Below, piece after piece: positions 41,345-50,620 of a DNA stretch of 64,000 nt. A program made the position numbers and the translations under genes. The notes under the pieces were generated by a model. The model was not told the DNA's origin. It saw only the letters and a program-made list of their open reading frames with translations, and ran no database searches. This DNA comes from DASYTH01 sp035762905 (GTDB taxonomy: Bacteria > Actinomycetota > Actinomycetes > Mycobacteriales > Pseudonocardiaceae): the NCBI RefSeq assembly GCF_035762905.1, contig NZ_DASUCC010000109.1, positions 68,883 through 132,882 on the forward strand. Direction: 5' to 3'. Positions within the stretch are counted from its first letter, which is position 1. Every line of letters starts with the position of its first letter.

Positions 41345-42658
41345 TCACTCGACGGCGTAGAAGATGACGCCGGGGAACTCGGGATCGCCGAACAGGCGGT
41401 ACAGGATGCCGGTCTGCTGGTCGACCGCCACCGTGGTGGGGAACTCGGGACCGTAGTAGACGGGACTGTTGTTGGGCCGCAGCGCGCGCTTGAGCTTGAG
41501 CACGTAGCGGGCGACCTGCTTCATCGTCGTGAACGTCTTGCCGTAGGTGGAACTGGCCGACTTGATCTCGTAGACGTAGGACCAGCCGGCGACGTGCACG
41601 ATCAGATCGGGGTAGCCGGGGTTCTTGCCGGGGTTCTTGGTGGACGCGCCGGGCAGCGTCTCCCGGACCGGCTGCACGCCGTCGAGATTGGGAACGCTGA
41701 GATATCGGTGCCCCGGCACGTCGCCGTAGACGTGGGCACCGGCGAACCGGGTGTGCAGGGCCGGCAGCGCGGCCCGCAGCGCGCCGTCGTGGATCTCGGT
41801 CAGCGACAGGCCGGCGGCGAAGTTCGGCGCGGTGCCGTTGGCCCGCGCCTCGGTCAGCGCCGCGGCATGCCCGGTGACGTTGGCGCTCTCGGCGGCGGTC
41901 CACGCGGCGTGCGCGGCGATCTGGCTGGCCCGGACCAGTTCGGACGCGGTGACCCCGGCCTTGGCCATGGTCAGGTTCGCCGGGTCGGCAATCTGTTCGG
42001 CGATCCGGTGCGCGACCTGCGCCTGCAGTCCCGCCCGCCCCGCCGCGGCGGCGGTCTGCCGGGCGGCGTCGGCGGCCGCCGCCGCGGCCTGCTGGACCGG
42101 CCGAGCCGCGCCCTGGGACTGCAGTTCGGCGGCTCGGGCGATGGTGGTCGCCGCCTGGGCAGCGGCCTGCGCACCCTCGAACGCCGACTGGACAAGGGCC
42201 GCCGCCGAGGTGGCCGCGCGCTGGGCCGCGAGCGCGGCCTGCGCTGCCCCCGGCGCGGCGGGGTTGGCGGCGACCGCGGCCGCCTGTGCGGCTTGCTGAG
42301 CCGGTCCGATCGCCCGGTTGGCCGCGGTCGCCCCCTGCCCGGCCAGTTGGACGCTCTGGGCGAGCGACTGCTGCAGCGGCGGCGCGACCCTGGCGACCGC
42401 GAGCGCGTTGACGACCATGGCCGCGCTCGGCCCGGTCGCGGCGCCCCGGACCAGACTGACCAGGGCCCGCCCGACGGCGACCGCCGCGACCGCCGCCGTG
42501 ACCGACGCCGCGCCGACGAGTGGCTGCGTGGTGGCGCAGTTGGAGGTCGGTGCCACCTGCCCGTTCTGGTAGGAAATGCTGCACGCGGCGGCCGTGGCCG
42601 GATTGAGCAGGGCGAACAGCAGGATCGTGTCGAGCAGGACGATGATCCGGGTGATCAT
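41345..42658 (-). CDS. Exported Ala-rich protein with putative PD-(D/E)XK nuclease-like C-terminus
   Basis: 437 aa. It begins MITRIIVLLDTILLFALLNP and is cleavable after TAAA, or is a membrane anchor. Residues ~45-260 are an almost purely Ala/Gln/Val helical region suited to a long coiled or fibrous rod. The last ~130 residues change character: NPGYPDLIVHVAGWSYVYEI followed by KSASSTYGK supplies the spaced D...ExK expected of a PD-(D/E)XK nuclease fold, then MKQVARYVLKLKRAL and a basic patch. This head-rod-toxin layout is reminiscent of polymorphic toxins. The start overlaps the PrsW stop (ATGA). Nuclease activity is inferred from the motif only; no separate immunity gene is obvious. Confidence 0.75.
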   Translation of the reverse strand: MITRIIVLLDTILLFALLNPATAAACSISYQNGQVAPTSNCATTQPLVGAASVTAAVAAVAVGRALVSLVRGAATGPSAAMVVNALAVARVAPPLQQSLAQSVQLAGQGATAANRAIGPAQQAAQAAAVAANPAAPGAAQAALAAQRAATSAAALVQSAFEGAQAAAQAATTIARAAELQSQGAARPVQQAAAAAADAARQTAAAAGRAGLQAQVAHRIAEQIADPANLTMAKAGVTASELVRASQIAAHAAWTAAESANVTGHAAALTEARANGTAPNFAAGLSLTEIHDGALRAALPALHTRFAGAHVYGDVPGHRYLSVPNLDGVQPVRETLPGASTKNPGKNPGYPDLIVHVAGWSYVYEIKSASSTYGKTFTTMKQVARYVLKLKRALRPNNSPVYYGPEFPTTVAVDQQTGILYRLFGDPEFPGVIFYAVE

Positions 42659-44112
42659 GCGGGCACCTCCGTGACCGCCGGCCGGTCCGGTGCGAGCCGG
42701 GGAATCTTCAGGCGCAGCACGATGTCGCGCAGTGCTGCCTCGTCCTGCGAACGCGGATCGACCTCCCACCGGGTTCGGTGCCAGCGCTGCATGGCGAGGT
42801 CGAACTGGGCCGCGTGCAGCCGGGCGATGTGCCGGTATGCGGCCACACCACCCTGCCGAAACGCCCGGAACTTCACGAAGAACCGGCGCGCCGGGCCAAG
42901 CAGCGCGGGGATCTCGTCCGGGGTGACCGCACCCAGCCCGGTCTGCGCCTCCCGGCTCAGCTCGACCGCCAGACCGCCCACCTGGCCGCGCAACCCGCGC
43001 CGCAGCAGGAGGATGTACAGCACGACGACCGGGCCCTGCAACACGATGATGGTGAGGGGCATGGCCACCAGATCGGTCAGCCAGGGGTTGTCACCGAACA
43101 GGTTGTCCCGCACCCGGACCGCGCGTGGCATCAACGCGTTGTTGGCGAAATGGGCACTCGCGGCGACCAGGAACCCGCTGCCGATGGCGAGGAGTTTGGA
43201 GCGCCGGTCGCTGAGCTGGCGGGCGATGCCGAAGCCCGCGCCGATCATCGCGGTGAACGCCGTGTGCGCGGCCATCAACCCGAGCGTCTGCCGGCCCCAG
43301 TACTGGTACACGGCCCCTTCGCCGTTGCCGGCTCCCATGTAGAGCATGCTCTCGCTCCAGTTGAATCCGAGGCCGACCGCCGCACCGAGCACCACACCGG
43401 ACACCAGGTTGTCGATGTGGTGCCGGAACAGCAGATACAGCACCGCCACCCCGGCGCCCTTGCCGAGCTCCTCGAAGAAGCCGGCGTTGAGCGACATCGC
43501 GGTGATCACCCGGTTGATCGTCGCGTCCAGCGCGGACTGGTCGGTCAGGACATCCCGGAAGTCCACCAGGTACGCGGCGCCGTACTGCCGGAACCAGCCG
43601 TTCATCGACCCGGCGATCCCGGTGGCGATCAGCGCGCCCCATCCGAACCCGGCCAGTGGCAACCCCAGCGGCATCCGCCGGTACCGCTGCATCAGGTGCA
43701 CACCGCAGAGCGCGAGAGCCGAGGTGGGCACGCAGATCGCCGCCGCCCACCAGTTCCGGATCAGCACATCGACCGGAAAGATGGGAAACGGCAGCAGCAA
43801 CACCACCGCGGCCGCCACCTGACTTCCCCGCACCACGCGGGCCCGGCCCACCGGATCCGGCGCCAAACGCAGCCGCACCATCGCGAACACCCCGATGCCC
43901 AGCGCGATCGCCCAGCTGACCAGCACGCACACCCGCACTGCGGTGAAGATCGGCGGCGCCGGCAGGTCCGTGACGTCCACCCACGACACCGGGCTGCTCA
44001 ATGCCGGTTTCGCGGCGTCAAGCAGCATCCCGTACCCGAAGATCCCGGACAGCACAAGCGCGACCGACAACACGTTGCGCGGCCTCGTGTCCCGCTCCAG
44101 CAGCGCCGTCAC
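42655..44112 (-). CDS. PrsW-family intramembrane metalloprotease
   Basis: 485 aa from a GTG at 44112 that overlaps the upstream stop (GTGA). There are about nine transmembrane helices. Family motifs: NAGFFEELGKGAGVAVLYLL (EExxK motif), GLGFNWSESMLYMG (FxxxE) and AAHTAFTAMIGAGFG (conserved His), which together form the presumed metal site of the PrsW/CPBP-like glutamic membrane proteases. PrsW cleaves membrane-bound substrates such as anti-sigma factors. A ~120-residue cytoplasmic C-terminal extension is unusual. It sits between a tiny membrane protein and an exported nuclease-like protein in a tightly coupled operon; one of these may be its substrate. Confidence 0.88.
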   Translation of the reverse strand: MTALLERDTRPRNVLSVALVLSGIFGYGMLLDAAKPALSSPVSWVDVTDLPAPPIFTAVRVCVLVSWAIALGIGVFAMVRLRLAPDPVGRARVVRGSQVAAAVVLLLPFPIFPVDVLIRNWWAAAICVPTSALALCGVHLMQRYRRMPLGLPLAGFGWGALIATGIAGSMNGWFRQYGAAYLVDFRDVLTDQSALDATINRVITAMSLNAGFFEELGKGAGVAVLYLLFRHHIDNLVSGVVLGAAVGLGFNWSESMLYMGAGNGEGAVYQYWGRQTLGLMAAHTAFTAMIGAGFGIARQLSDRRSKLLAIGSGFLVAASAHFANNALMPRAVRVRDNLFGDNPWLTDLVAMPLTIIVLQGPVVVLYILLLRRGLRGQVGGLAVELSREAQTGLGAVTPDEIPALLGPARRFFVKFRAFRQGGVAAYRHIARLHAAQFDLAMQRWHRTRWEVDPRSQDEAALRDIVLRLKIPRLAPDRPAVTEVPA

Positions 44113-44336
44113 CGCGGCCCGCCAGGCAGGTCCGGCAATCCCGATGGCAGGTTCGGCAGGTCCGGCAACTCCGGTATGTCCGGCAACGCCGGCACCGAGA
44201 ACGGCGGTGGCAACGCCAAGCCCAACACCAATCCGGTAATCAGGATCGCCAGGCCCACCGCGCCACACCACGCCATGAACCGAACATGTGGCCGCCGCTC
44301 GTAACCCTCCGGCACACCAGACCGTTCCCCGTGCAT
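44109..44336 (-). CDS. Small single-pass membrane protein with Pro-Asp-Leu-rich tail
   Basis: 75 aa from the ATG at 44336, with GGAGGT 5 bases upstream. The basic N-terminus (YERRPHVRF) precedes one transmembrane helix (WCGAVGLAILITGLVLGLAL) and an outside tail made of LPDIPELPDLPNLP-type repeats. It is the first gene of a three-gene operon with 4-bp overlaps leading into PrsW and then the nuclease-like protein. Size and topology fit a PrsW substrate, an adaptor or an immunity protein; none is demonstrated. Confidence 0.7.
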   Translation of the reverse strand: MHGERSGVPEGYERRPHVRFMAWCGAVGLAILITGLVLGLALPPPFSVPALPDIPELPDLPNLPSGLPDLPGGPR

Positions 44337-44523
44337 CCCCGACCTCCCGTGAGGCATCGACGCACCGGTATCGACGCCGCAGAACGGAGCCGGGTTCCGG
44401 CCGGTACACCGGGTCACCGCGGCGCTGCGGTAGGTCATCGACACCAACCGATCAGCAACGCCGTTCGGTCGACAGCCCGGAAGTCGGGTCAGCCGGCCGC
44501 GATCGTGCGGAGTTCCGGGTGGT

Positions 44524-45037
44524 CCTGCTGGCCAGAAAGGCGATCGGCGCATTGTGGTCGTCGGTGTTCATGACTCCGGTCCGCGCCGCGCTCGACGTCG
44601 CCGATCACCACGGCCAGCGCGCACAACCGCCAGTGACCGGTGCGGGCATCGCCATCCAGGCATTCGGATTGCGCGCCAAGCTCCGACAGGTGGACCGGTG
44701 GATCGGCCAGGCCCCGTGCCGGGTCGTGGAGGTCCACCCCGAGGTCAGTTTCGCCCGCCTCGCCGGTACCCCACTCACCGCGCGCAACAACACCTGGGCC
44801 GGCGCACAGTTGCGGCACCGACTCCTGGCCACCGCCGGCATCGCCCTGGACAGCGATCTCGGCGACACCGGGCGACAGGCCGGTGTCGATGATGTTCTCG
44901 ACGCCGCCGTGTGCGCCTGGACAGCCCGGCGCGTCGCCAACGGCCAGGCCCGACCCCTGCCCAACCCACCCCAGGTATTCAGCGACGGCCTGCCCTGCGC
45001 GATCTGGAGCCGACCCACCACGCGACCAGCGGCATGA
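44524..45037 (+). pseudogene. DUF429 gene, 3' part (disrupted), beginning with the right 86-bp repeat
   Basis: Bases 44524-44609 are the right copy of the 86-bp direct repeat. The frame then continues with the rest of DUF429 (GIAIQAFGLRAKLRQVDRWI, RVVEVHPEVSFARLAG, ARNNTWAGAQLRHRLL, GVDDVLDAAVCAWTARRVA) to a stop at 45037. EVHPEVSF and the VDDVLDAAVCA helix carry the acidic residues expected of the RNase H-like fold. There is no plausible start for this part alone; it belongs with 36767-37022. Confidence 0.8.
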
Positions 45038-45162
45038 GAGTGCGTTGCCGATGCGTCCACCCTGTTCTGAACGTCCCCAGTGCCGCTGCGATCGGGGCTG
45101 CCTTCACCCCGGTCGTTATTCGTTGCTCCTCTGGTCGTGAGTCGGTTCGTGTCTGCGGACGG

Positions 45163-45864
45163 TCAATCGACGTCGCTACGGACGAGCCGCACGCCGGTCG
45201 CGAGCAGCCAGACGAGCCAGGCGGCGAACCCTGCGAGCCCGACGAAGAGCAGCGGCGAGCCGTCGGCGATCGCGAGGTTGCCGAGCCCCGCGGCGAGCAG
45301 CAGGCTTCCGCCCACCAGGCCCAGCAGGAGCTGCCAAGCCGGAGTCAGCCCGCTCGCGTGCGCGGCGAGGGCCGCGCCGATGAAGGTGGTGCCGAGCGCT
45401 GGCAGCGCCAGCGCGAACGCCGCCGCGTGAGCCCGCCAGACGAGCTCGAACGCGGGCGTCGGCTCGGTGAGCCCGCCGGCGGAGAGCGCGAGCCCGATCT
45501 GCAGGACGTTGACCAGCGCGAAGATGGCCGACAGCGTCGCGCCAGCGGCCAAGGTGAGGCGCGACCAGTCGGCGCCCGCTCCGCCGCGCCGCTGCACGAG
45601 GCCGTGCAGGCCCGACACGAACACAAGCAGCAGCGGCAAGCTCAGGGCCACCACACCGGTCGCGATCGCGACCGAGTCGCGGTTGGCCGCGTAGTAGGCC
45701 AGCACTTCCTCGATCGGAGCGTCGAAGGTCGGCGCGGCCGGGAAGCTGTACACCGCGTTCTCTATCACCACCGACACCGCGAACGCGATCGCCGCGGCAC
45801 CGACGAGCCGGCCTCGAACGAACCAACTGCGGGCGTTCTGCCTGGTTGCCCCTTCCACGCTCAT
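45163..45864 (-). CDS. Multi-pass membrane protein (DUF4386-like), function unknown
   Basis: 233 aa from the ATG at 45864 (AGAGGAGTC upstream); an upstream ATG at 45930 in frame is less well placed. Six transmembrane helices are visible, for example LVGAAAIAFAVSVVIENAVY, VVALSLPLLLVFVSGLHGLV and TFIGAALAAHASGLTPAWQL. The helix lengths and the LHGLVQRR loop resemble DUF4386-type membrane proteins, but the match is loose. Single gene; no clear partner. Confidence 0.72.
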   Translation of the reverse strand: MSVEGATRQNARSWFVRGRLVGAAAIAFAVSVVIENAVYSFPAAPTFDAPIEEVLAYYAANRDSVAIATGVVALSLPLLLVFVSGLHGLVQRRGGAGADWSRLTLAAGATLSAIFALVNVLQIGLALSAGGLTEPTPAFELVWRAHAAAFALALPALGTTFIGAALAAHASGLTPAWQLLLGLVGGSLLLAAGLGNLAIADGSPLLFVGLAGFAAWLVWLLATGVRLVRSDVD

Positions 45865-45992
45865 CCCGACTCCTCTCGCTCGTCGTCTGGCCGTCGGGCC
45901 ACGACCGTCGCTGCTGGCGGTCTTGCTCATGATTGACGTCCTATTGGTCGGCGAGTGTTTCCCGAGCCACGCTGCACCGGGACCGTCGCGCC

Positions 45993-46029
45993 GGCTTCAC
46001 CCGGACGCTCACTTCACCCGGGTGAAGCC
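45993..46029. terminator. Strong inverted repeat between the LuxR and membrane-protein genes
   Basis: CTTCACCCGGGTGAAG (46012-46027) is a perfect 16-bp palindrome. A third arm GGCTTCACCC at 45993-46002 can pair alternatively with GGGTGAAGCC at 46020-46029. Lying 30 bp past the stop of the leftward LuxR gene, it is probably its terminator; it could also act as an operator for the next leftward gene. Confidence 0.5.
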
Positions 46030-46057
46030 CGACCGGGTCAGAACACGAGAAGCGGAC

Positions 46058-48280
46058 CTACAGCAGGCCCAGCTCGCGGGCGCATTGCACGGCGTGGCGC
46101 CGGTCCCGTGCGGCCAGCTTGCGGAAGATGCCGCGGCTGTGGGTCTTGACCGTGTTGAGCGAGACGAACAGTTCGGCGGCGATCTGCCGCTGGGACAGCT
46201 GACCAGGCAGCAGGCGCAGCACGGCGAGTTCCCGGTCGGTCAGCGGCTCGACCGGCCCGGGCGTGCTGGTAGGGCGGGACTGGGGCAGGCGGTGCCGGTC
46301 GCGGATCCGGCGTAGCCGCGAGCCGAGCACGCCAGGGTCGGGACAGCGGTCGGCGATCTCCTGCGCGTGCTGCAGCAGATCGGCACCGTCGGGCGCGCCT
46401 GCGGTCAAGCGGACGTCGGCGGCGACGGCATACACGTACCCGGCGTCGAGCGCGCCGAGCGGTCGGCGGGCCAGCTCCAGCGCGCGGTCGACGTCGCTCG
46501 CCACCGCGGCCGGGTCGGTGGCGGTGGCGGCCCGGACGGCGTGGGCCATGGCGAGCCGGTGATAGCCGGCCAGACCGCGCTGCCGGGCGGACTCGATCGC
46601 GCGGTCGGCGGCATCGTGGGCGGCGATCCGCGTTCCGACCTCGGCCTCGGCCAGGGCGAGGTAAATCCAGGCGAGGACCTCGACCGTGGCGGCCGCATCG
46701 ACCGCGGCCCGCTGCCGGGCGATCTCGAGGGTGCACCGGGCGTCGGCCAGCCGGCCCGCCCAGGCCAGCGCCATTCCGACGGAGGTGGCCATCGGCGACA
46801 TCAGCTCGCTCAGCCGGTCGGCGGCGAGCACGGGCAGCGCCGCATCGAGGGCGGCGGCGACGGTGCCCCGGAACAGCGCGATGTTGATCTCCAGGGCGTC
46901 GTAGAGTGGGTCCCAGGCGCGGTTGTCGTCCTCGCGCATCGCGCGGGCGCGGGTCAGGCGTTGCTGGGCGAGGTCGATCTCGTTACGCAGCAACGCGCAC
47001 CAGCCCGCTTGGAGCACGCATCCCGTGACGGAATCGGCGGCGTCGCCGACCTCTGCCAGCATGCGGTGCAGCGTGTCGGCGGCGCCGGTGGCGATCAGTC
47101 GCCAGCCCAGACCCGCGGCCAGGACGGCGGCGGCCTGCAGCCGGTCGCCCGCCAGGACCAGGTGCCGCACGGCCGGTTCGGGCTCGCCGTGCTCGCCGAA
47201 CCAGGTCGCGGCCCGGCGATGCAGGTCAGGCAGCCGGTCGGGCAGCGAGCGGGTGGCCTCGGCCCGCAGCAGGTCGAGCACGAGCTGGTGGTGTCGGTAC
47301 CAGGTGCCGGTGCTGTCCAGGGGCCGCAGCAGCTGGTTGGCGGCGGCGAGCCGGACCAGCCACCGCGTCCCGTCGTCGCGTCCGGTGAGGTGGTCGACGA
47401 GCGGCCCGCAGAGCCGGTCGACCACGCAGCTGGCGAGCAGGGTGTCACGGTCGTGTTCGGCGAGGCTGTCGAGCAGCTCGTCGGCGAGGTAGTCGGCGAC
47501 CAGGCCGTCGGCACCGCCGAAGGAGTCGACGAAGGTCTGCGTGTCGTCGCTGCGTCGCAACGACAGGCCGGCCAGTACCAGGCCGGCGGCCCACCCCTCG
47601 GTGCGTCGGCACACCTGCTCGATCTGAGCGGTGTCCAGGCCGTGCGCGGTGCCGAGCATGGCGGCCGCCTCGGCGACATGAAACTGCAGGTCGTCTGTGC
47701 GGAGCTCGATCATCCGACCCCGGACACGGAGCCGGCCCAGGCGCAGCGGCGGGTCGGTCCGGCTGCCGATGGCGACGGTGACCTGCGGCGGCAGCCGGTC
47801 CAGGAGCAGGGTCAGTCCGTTGTGCACGGTTGGGCTGTCGACCAGGTGGAGGTCGTCGAGCACGATCAACAGAGGCGATCCGGCGTCGAGCAGGTTCACC
47901 AGCACCGGAACCGTTGCCTCGCCGGCACCGCCGGTGGCCCGGGCGGCGCCCGCGACGACCTCGGCGACGCCCGCCCGGACGCGGTCGACGGCCGCAGCGA
48001 CGCCGGACCAGAACCGTGACGGGTCACTGTCGACGGCGTCGACCTGCAGCCACGCGACATCCTGGTCGCGCCGGTAGCCGAACTCGTCGGCGAGCGCGCC
48101 CAGCAGGGTCGTCTTGCCCGCGCCGGCCGCAGCGCTGAGCAGCACCAGAGCGACCCGCGGGTCCTCGACGGCGACGCGCAGTGGTCCGAGCAGGTGCTCG
48201 CGGACCACGTAACGGGCCGGCGCGACCGGCGGCACGACACGAGTCACCATCACCGTGCCAGCCGCCGTCGATGGTGCCAT
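46058..48280 (-). CDS. LuxR-family regulator of the LAL/MalT type
   Basis: 740 aa from the ATG at 48280 (an in-frame ATG at 48250 is the alternative). The N-terminal STAND ATPase has P-loop LLSAAAGAGKTTLLGAL and Walker B LLIVLDDLHLVDSP. It is followed by the arginine-containing sensor region (CRRTEGWAAGLVLAGLSLRR) and a long TPR-like helical middle. The C-terminal LuxR HTH is LTDRELAVLRLLPGQLSQRQ and AAELFVSLNTVKTHSRGIF. MalT-type regulators need ATP and an inducer to activate transcription. The inducer is unknown; the downstream membrane protein gene is the nearest candidate target. Confidence 0.92.
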   Translation of the reverse strand: MAPSTAAGTVMVTRVVPPVAPARYVVREHLLGPLRVAVEDPRVALVLLSAAAGAGKTTLLGALADEFGYRRDQDVAWLQVDAVDSDPSRFWSGVAAAVDRVRAGVAEVVAGAARATGGAGEATVPVLVNLLDAGSPLLIVLDDLHLVDSPTVHNGLTLLLDRLPPQVTVAIGSRTDPPLRLGRLRVRGRMIELRTDDLQFHVAEAAAMLGTAHGLDTAQIEQVCRRTEGWAAGLVLAGLSLRRSDDTQTFVDSFGGADGLVADYLADELLDSLAEHDRDTLLASCVVDRLCGPLVDHLTGRDDGTRWLVRLAAANQLLRPLDSTGTWYRHHQLVLDLLRAEATRSLPDRLPDLHRRAATWFGEHGEPEPAVRHLVLAGDRLQAAAVLAAGLGWRLIATGAADTLHRMLAEVGDAADSVTGCVLQAGWCALLRNEIDLAQQRLTRARAMREDDNRAWDPLYDALEINIALFRGTVAAALDAALPVLAADRLSELMSPMATSVGMALAWAGRLADARCTLEIARQRAAVDAAATVEVLAWIYLALAEAEVGTRIAAHDAADRAIESARQRGLAGYHRLAMAHAVRAATATDPAAVASDVDRALELARRPLGALDAGYVYAVAADVRLTAGAPDGADLLQHAQEIADRCPDPGVLGSRLRRIRDRHRLPQSRPTSTPGPVEPLTDRELAVLRLLPGQLSQRQIAAELFVSLNTVKTHSRGIFRKLAARDRRHAVQCARELGLL

Positions 48281-48870
48281 CCGGCGAGAGTACCGCTCCA
48301 CGATGTACCGAGCCCTCGCCCGAACCCGCCACCACCGACTCCGCCAACCAGGTCCGGACAACTTCTCCGGCCCGCGTCCGCACCTACTTGGCGAGCCGCA
48401 GGTCCGCGGCCTGGTCCGCCGACAAGTTCAAGCGGACAGGACAAAGAAGCCGCAACTGGCACGGGCCGACACGCCAACGTCATGAACAGCTCCCGGAAAA
48501 GGACGACAGCGCGCCTGATGCCGGACATCCACTCATCGGCAAGAGAGTGCGTGAGCCGGCGAGCGCCAATCGGCAACTGCCCAAAGTTGCTCGGGTCCTG
48601 CCGCCCGTGGCGCTTGGCGTCCGCTACTGCGGACCTCTCACCTCGCGCTTGATCGACTTGGGTTGAGGGCCCGGTGGAAGCTCCAGCCGATGTCGCCACC
48701 CGGCCCTGTGATGAGCCCCGTTCAGCGACACACTCATCGAATAGATCACCGGCGGTATCAGTACTCCCTGCGACTGGGCGTGCGGTCGAGCAGGTCGAGT
48801 GCTTCGGGCATAGTAGGCGCGCTGCGCGTGGTGAACCGGCCCGTTGCCGTATCGGGCTGAGACACTGTCG
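48281..48870. other. Intergenic region, nothing recognised
   Basis: About 590 bp between the divergent LuxR and EEP genes. Short frames are present but none has a ribosome site or a recognisable domain. It must carry the promoters for both neighbours. Confidence 0.5.
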
Positions 48871-49728
48871 ATGTCGTCGGCCACACTGGCGGTTGTGCGG
48901 GTAAGAGTGGCGACGATCAACGTGCAGAACGACGAGGGCGACCCGCGGCGGACCGGGCTGCTGAACCGGGCGCTGCGCGACTTGGACCCGGATGTCGTGG
49001 TGTTGCAGGAGGTCTGCTATCCGGACCGGCGCGACCAGTTGGCCGAGCTGACCGCCGGCACCGGGCTGGCCCACACCACCCACGAAGCCGCGGTGCTGAC
49101 CCACAAATCGACGCTGGCCGACCGGTTCGGCGGCATGGCGGTGGCCACCCGCTGGCCGCATCGGGTGCTCGACACCGTCCAGGGCCGGCGCTGGTGGACC
49201 CTGGCGGTCGAGTTGACCGTGGCCGACCTCGGCCAGGCGCTGCTGATCACGCCCTGCACCCCGTGGCAGCTCGACGCCGCCGCCGCCCGGGAACGCCAGG
49301 TGCTCGAGATCGCCGACCTGGACCAGCGGCACCGCCGAGCGCTGCCGACGATCATCGCCGGCGACTTCAACGCCGCACCGGACACCGCCGGCATCCGGTT
49401 CCTGTCCGGGCTGCAGTCACTCGACGGGCACAGCGTGCACTACCACGACGCCTGGGCGGTGGCCGGCGACGGACCCGGACACACCTGGTCGACCGACAAC
49501 CCTCTGGCCGCCGCCCAGATCGACCTCGCTATCGGCCAACCCGGCCACCGGCGCCGCATCGACTACATCTTCGTCGGCTCCTGGCACGCCCACCCCACCA
49601 CACAAGCCCGCATCACCACCGCACAGCTCTTCGCCGACCAACCGGTCGACCACGTGTGGCTCAGCGACCACGTCGGCGTGACAGCCGATCTCGACGTGAC
49701 ACCGGACCTCCCGCGAAGCCCCCAGTGA
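48871..49728 (+). CDS. Endonuclease/exonuclease/phosphatase (EEP) family hydrolase
   Basis: 285 aa from the ATG at 48871; GTG at 48901 is also possible. The DNase I-like fold motifs are in order: VRVATINVQNDEGD, DPDVVVLQEVCYPDR (metal Glu), LPTIIAGDFNAAPDTAGIRF (Asp/Asn), RRRIDYIFVGSWHAH and the terminal VWLSDHVGVTADL (catalytic His). The family covers phosphodiesterases for nucleic acids, inositol phosphates and sphingomyelin; short secreted or cytosolic members like this one are usually unassigned. No signal peptide. Single gene. Confidence 0.88.
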   Translation: MSSATLAVVRVRVATINVQNDEGDPRRTGLLNRALRDLDPDVVVLQEVCYPDRRDQLAELTAGTGLAHTTHEAAVLTHKSTLADRFGGMAVATRWPHRVLDTVQGRRWWTLAVELTVADLGQALLITPCTPWQLDAAAARERQVLEIADLDQRHRRALPTIIAGDFNAAPDTAGIRFLSGLQSLDGHSVHYHDAWAVAGDGPGHTWSTDNPLAAAQIDLAIGQPGHRRRIDYIFVGSWHAHPTTQARITTAQLFADQPVDHVWLSDHVGVTADLDVTPDLPRSPQ

Positions 49729-49800
49729 CCGTTAATCCCGCGACCTGCGCGGAGGTAGCCAATCCAAACGCGCGCATCGCGGCAGATGAGTGCGTTCCTG

Positions 49801-50211
49801 TCATCCTGGCAACGCTGCTGTGAAGTCGACCTCGATCAGTTGGCCACGGAACCCGAGTTGTGCGACCCCCAGCAATGTGCTCGCAGTGGTGAAAGCCGAC
49901 CCGAGAGGCGACTGCGTCAGCCGTTCCCACGCCGCGCCTAGCACAGACCCGTCATTACTGACCACGTAGACCACCGTGCGCACGACGTCACTCGGCCCAG
50001 CCCCGACCGCGCCGAGCGCGATCATCGCATTCGCAATGACCTGGTCGATCTGGGCGTCGATGTCGCTTTCGCCGACTAGGGCGCCCGCCGTGTCGATCGG
50101 GCATTGGCCGGCCAGGAAGGCCATCCGACCAGCCTCGACGACGGTGATGTGGTGGTATCCAGGTGGCGTGTGCAGTTGATCAGGATTGACACGAGTGATC
50201 TTCGAGCGCAT
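49801..50211 (-). CDS. RidA (YjgF/UK114) family protein
   Basis: 136 aa from the ATG at 50211, the usual RidA size. The fold motifs GRMAFLAGQCPIDTAGALVG, QIDQVIANAMIALGAVGAGP and VVRTVVYVVSND are followed by GQLIEVDFTAALPG. The catalytic Arg of imine deaminases (usually in R-x-x-x-V near the end) is not conserved: the expected site reads LGFRGQLIEVD with Gln-Leu. It may therefore be a RidA-subgroup protein without deaminase activity. The family deaminates reactive enamines and imines from PLP enzymes. Monocistronic. Confidence 0.87.
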   Translation of the reverse strand: MRSKITRVNPDQLHTPPGYHHITVVEAGRMAFLAGQCPIDTAGALVGESDIDAQIDQVIANAMIALGAVGAGPSDVVRTVVYVVSNDGSVLGAAWERLTQSPLGSAFTTASTLLGVAQLGFRGQLIEVDFTAALPG

Positions 50212-50620
50212 GTAGACAAGCATGCCCGGCGACACCGCAATCCACACGCGATTTGACCACGCAACGCTCGCACATCGGCATGAGCGGACGTCGCGATGCG
50301 ATGGCTCATGGGGGCCTTGTCAATGCCCGCCGGTAGGCCGGGCGAGGTTGGCCTGGCGTGGGGCGCGGTCGCGGAGGATCTGGTGCTGGCGCAGCATGTG
50401 TCGGCCTGCCAAACATTGCGACGTCGATGGCCAGGCCGTCACCTCAGTGATGATCGCGCGGACTTGCCGGAAAGCCTTCCGAGGACTGACTGCGACGCAA
50501 ACTGATGCTCGGAGTGTCACCCGTATGAGTGACCGGCGTCGACCAGTTCGCATCCGACGGTCGACTGTGGACGCTGACGTCGTGTGCAGACGATGCTGGG
50601 CGGACGAAGTCGGAGGTGTT

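Noticed and set aside
42655..44409. Longer PrsW start at 44409
   Set aside because: The extra 99 residues are out-of-frame translation of the 75-aa membrane protein gene, which has its own GGAGGT and overlaps the GTG at 44112.
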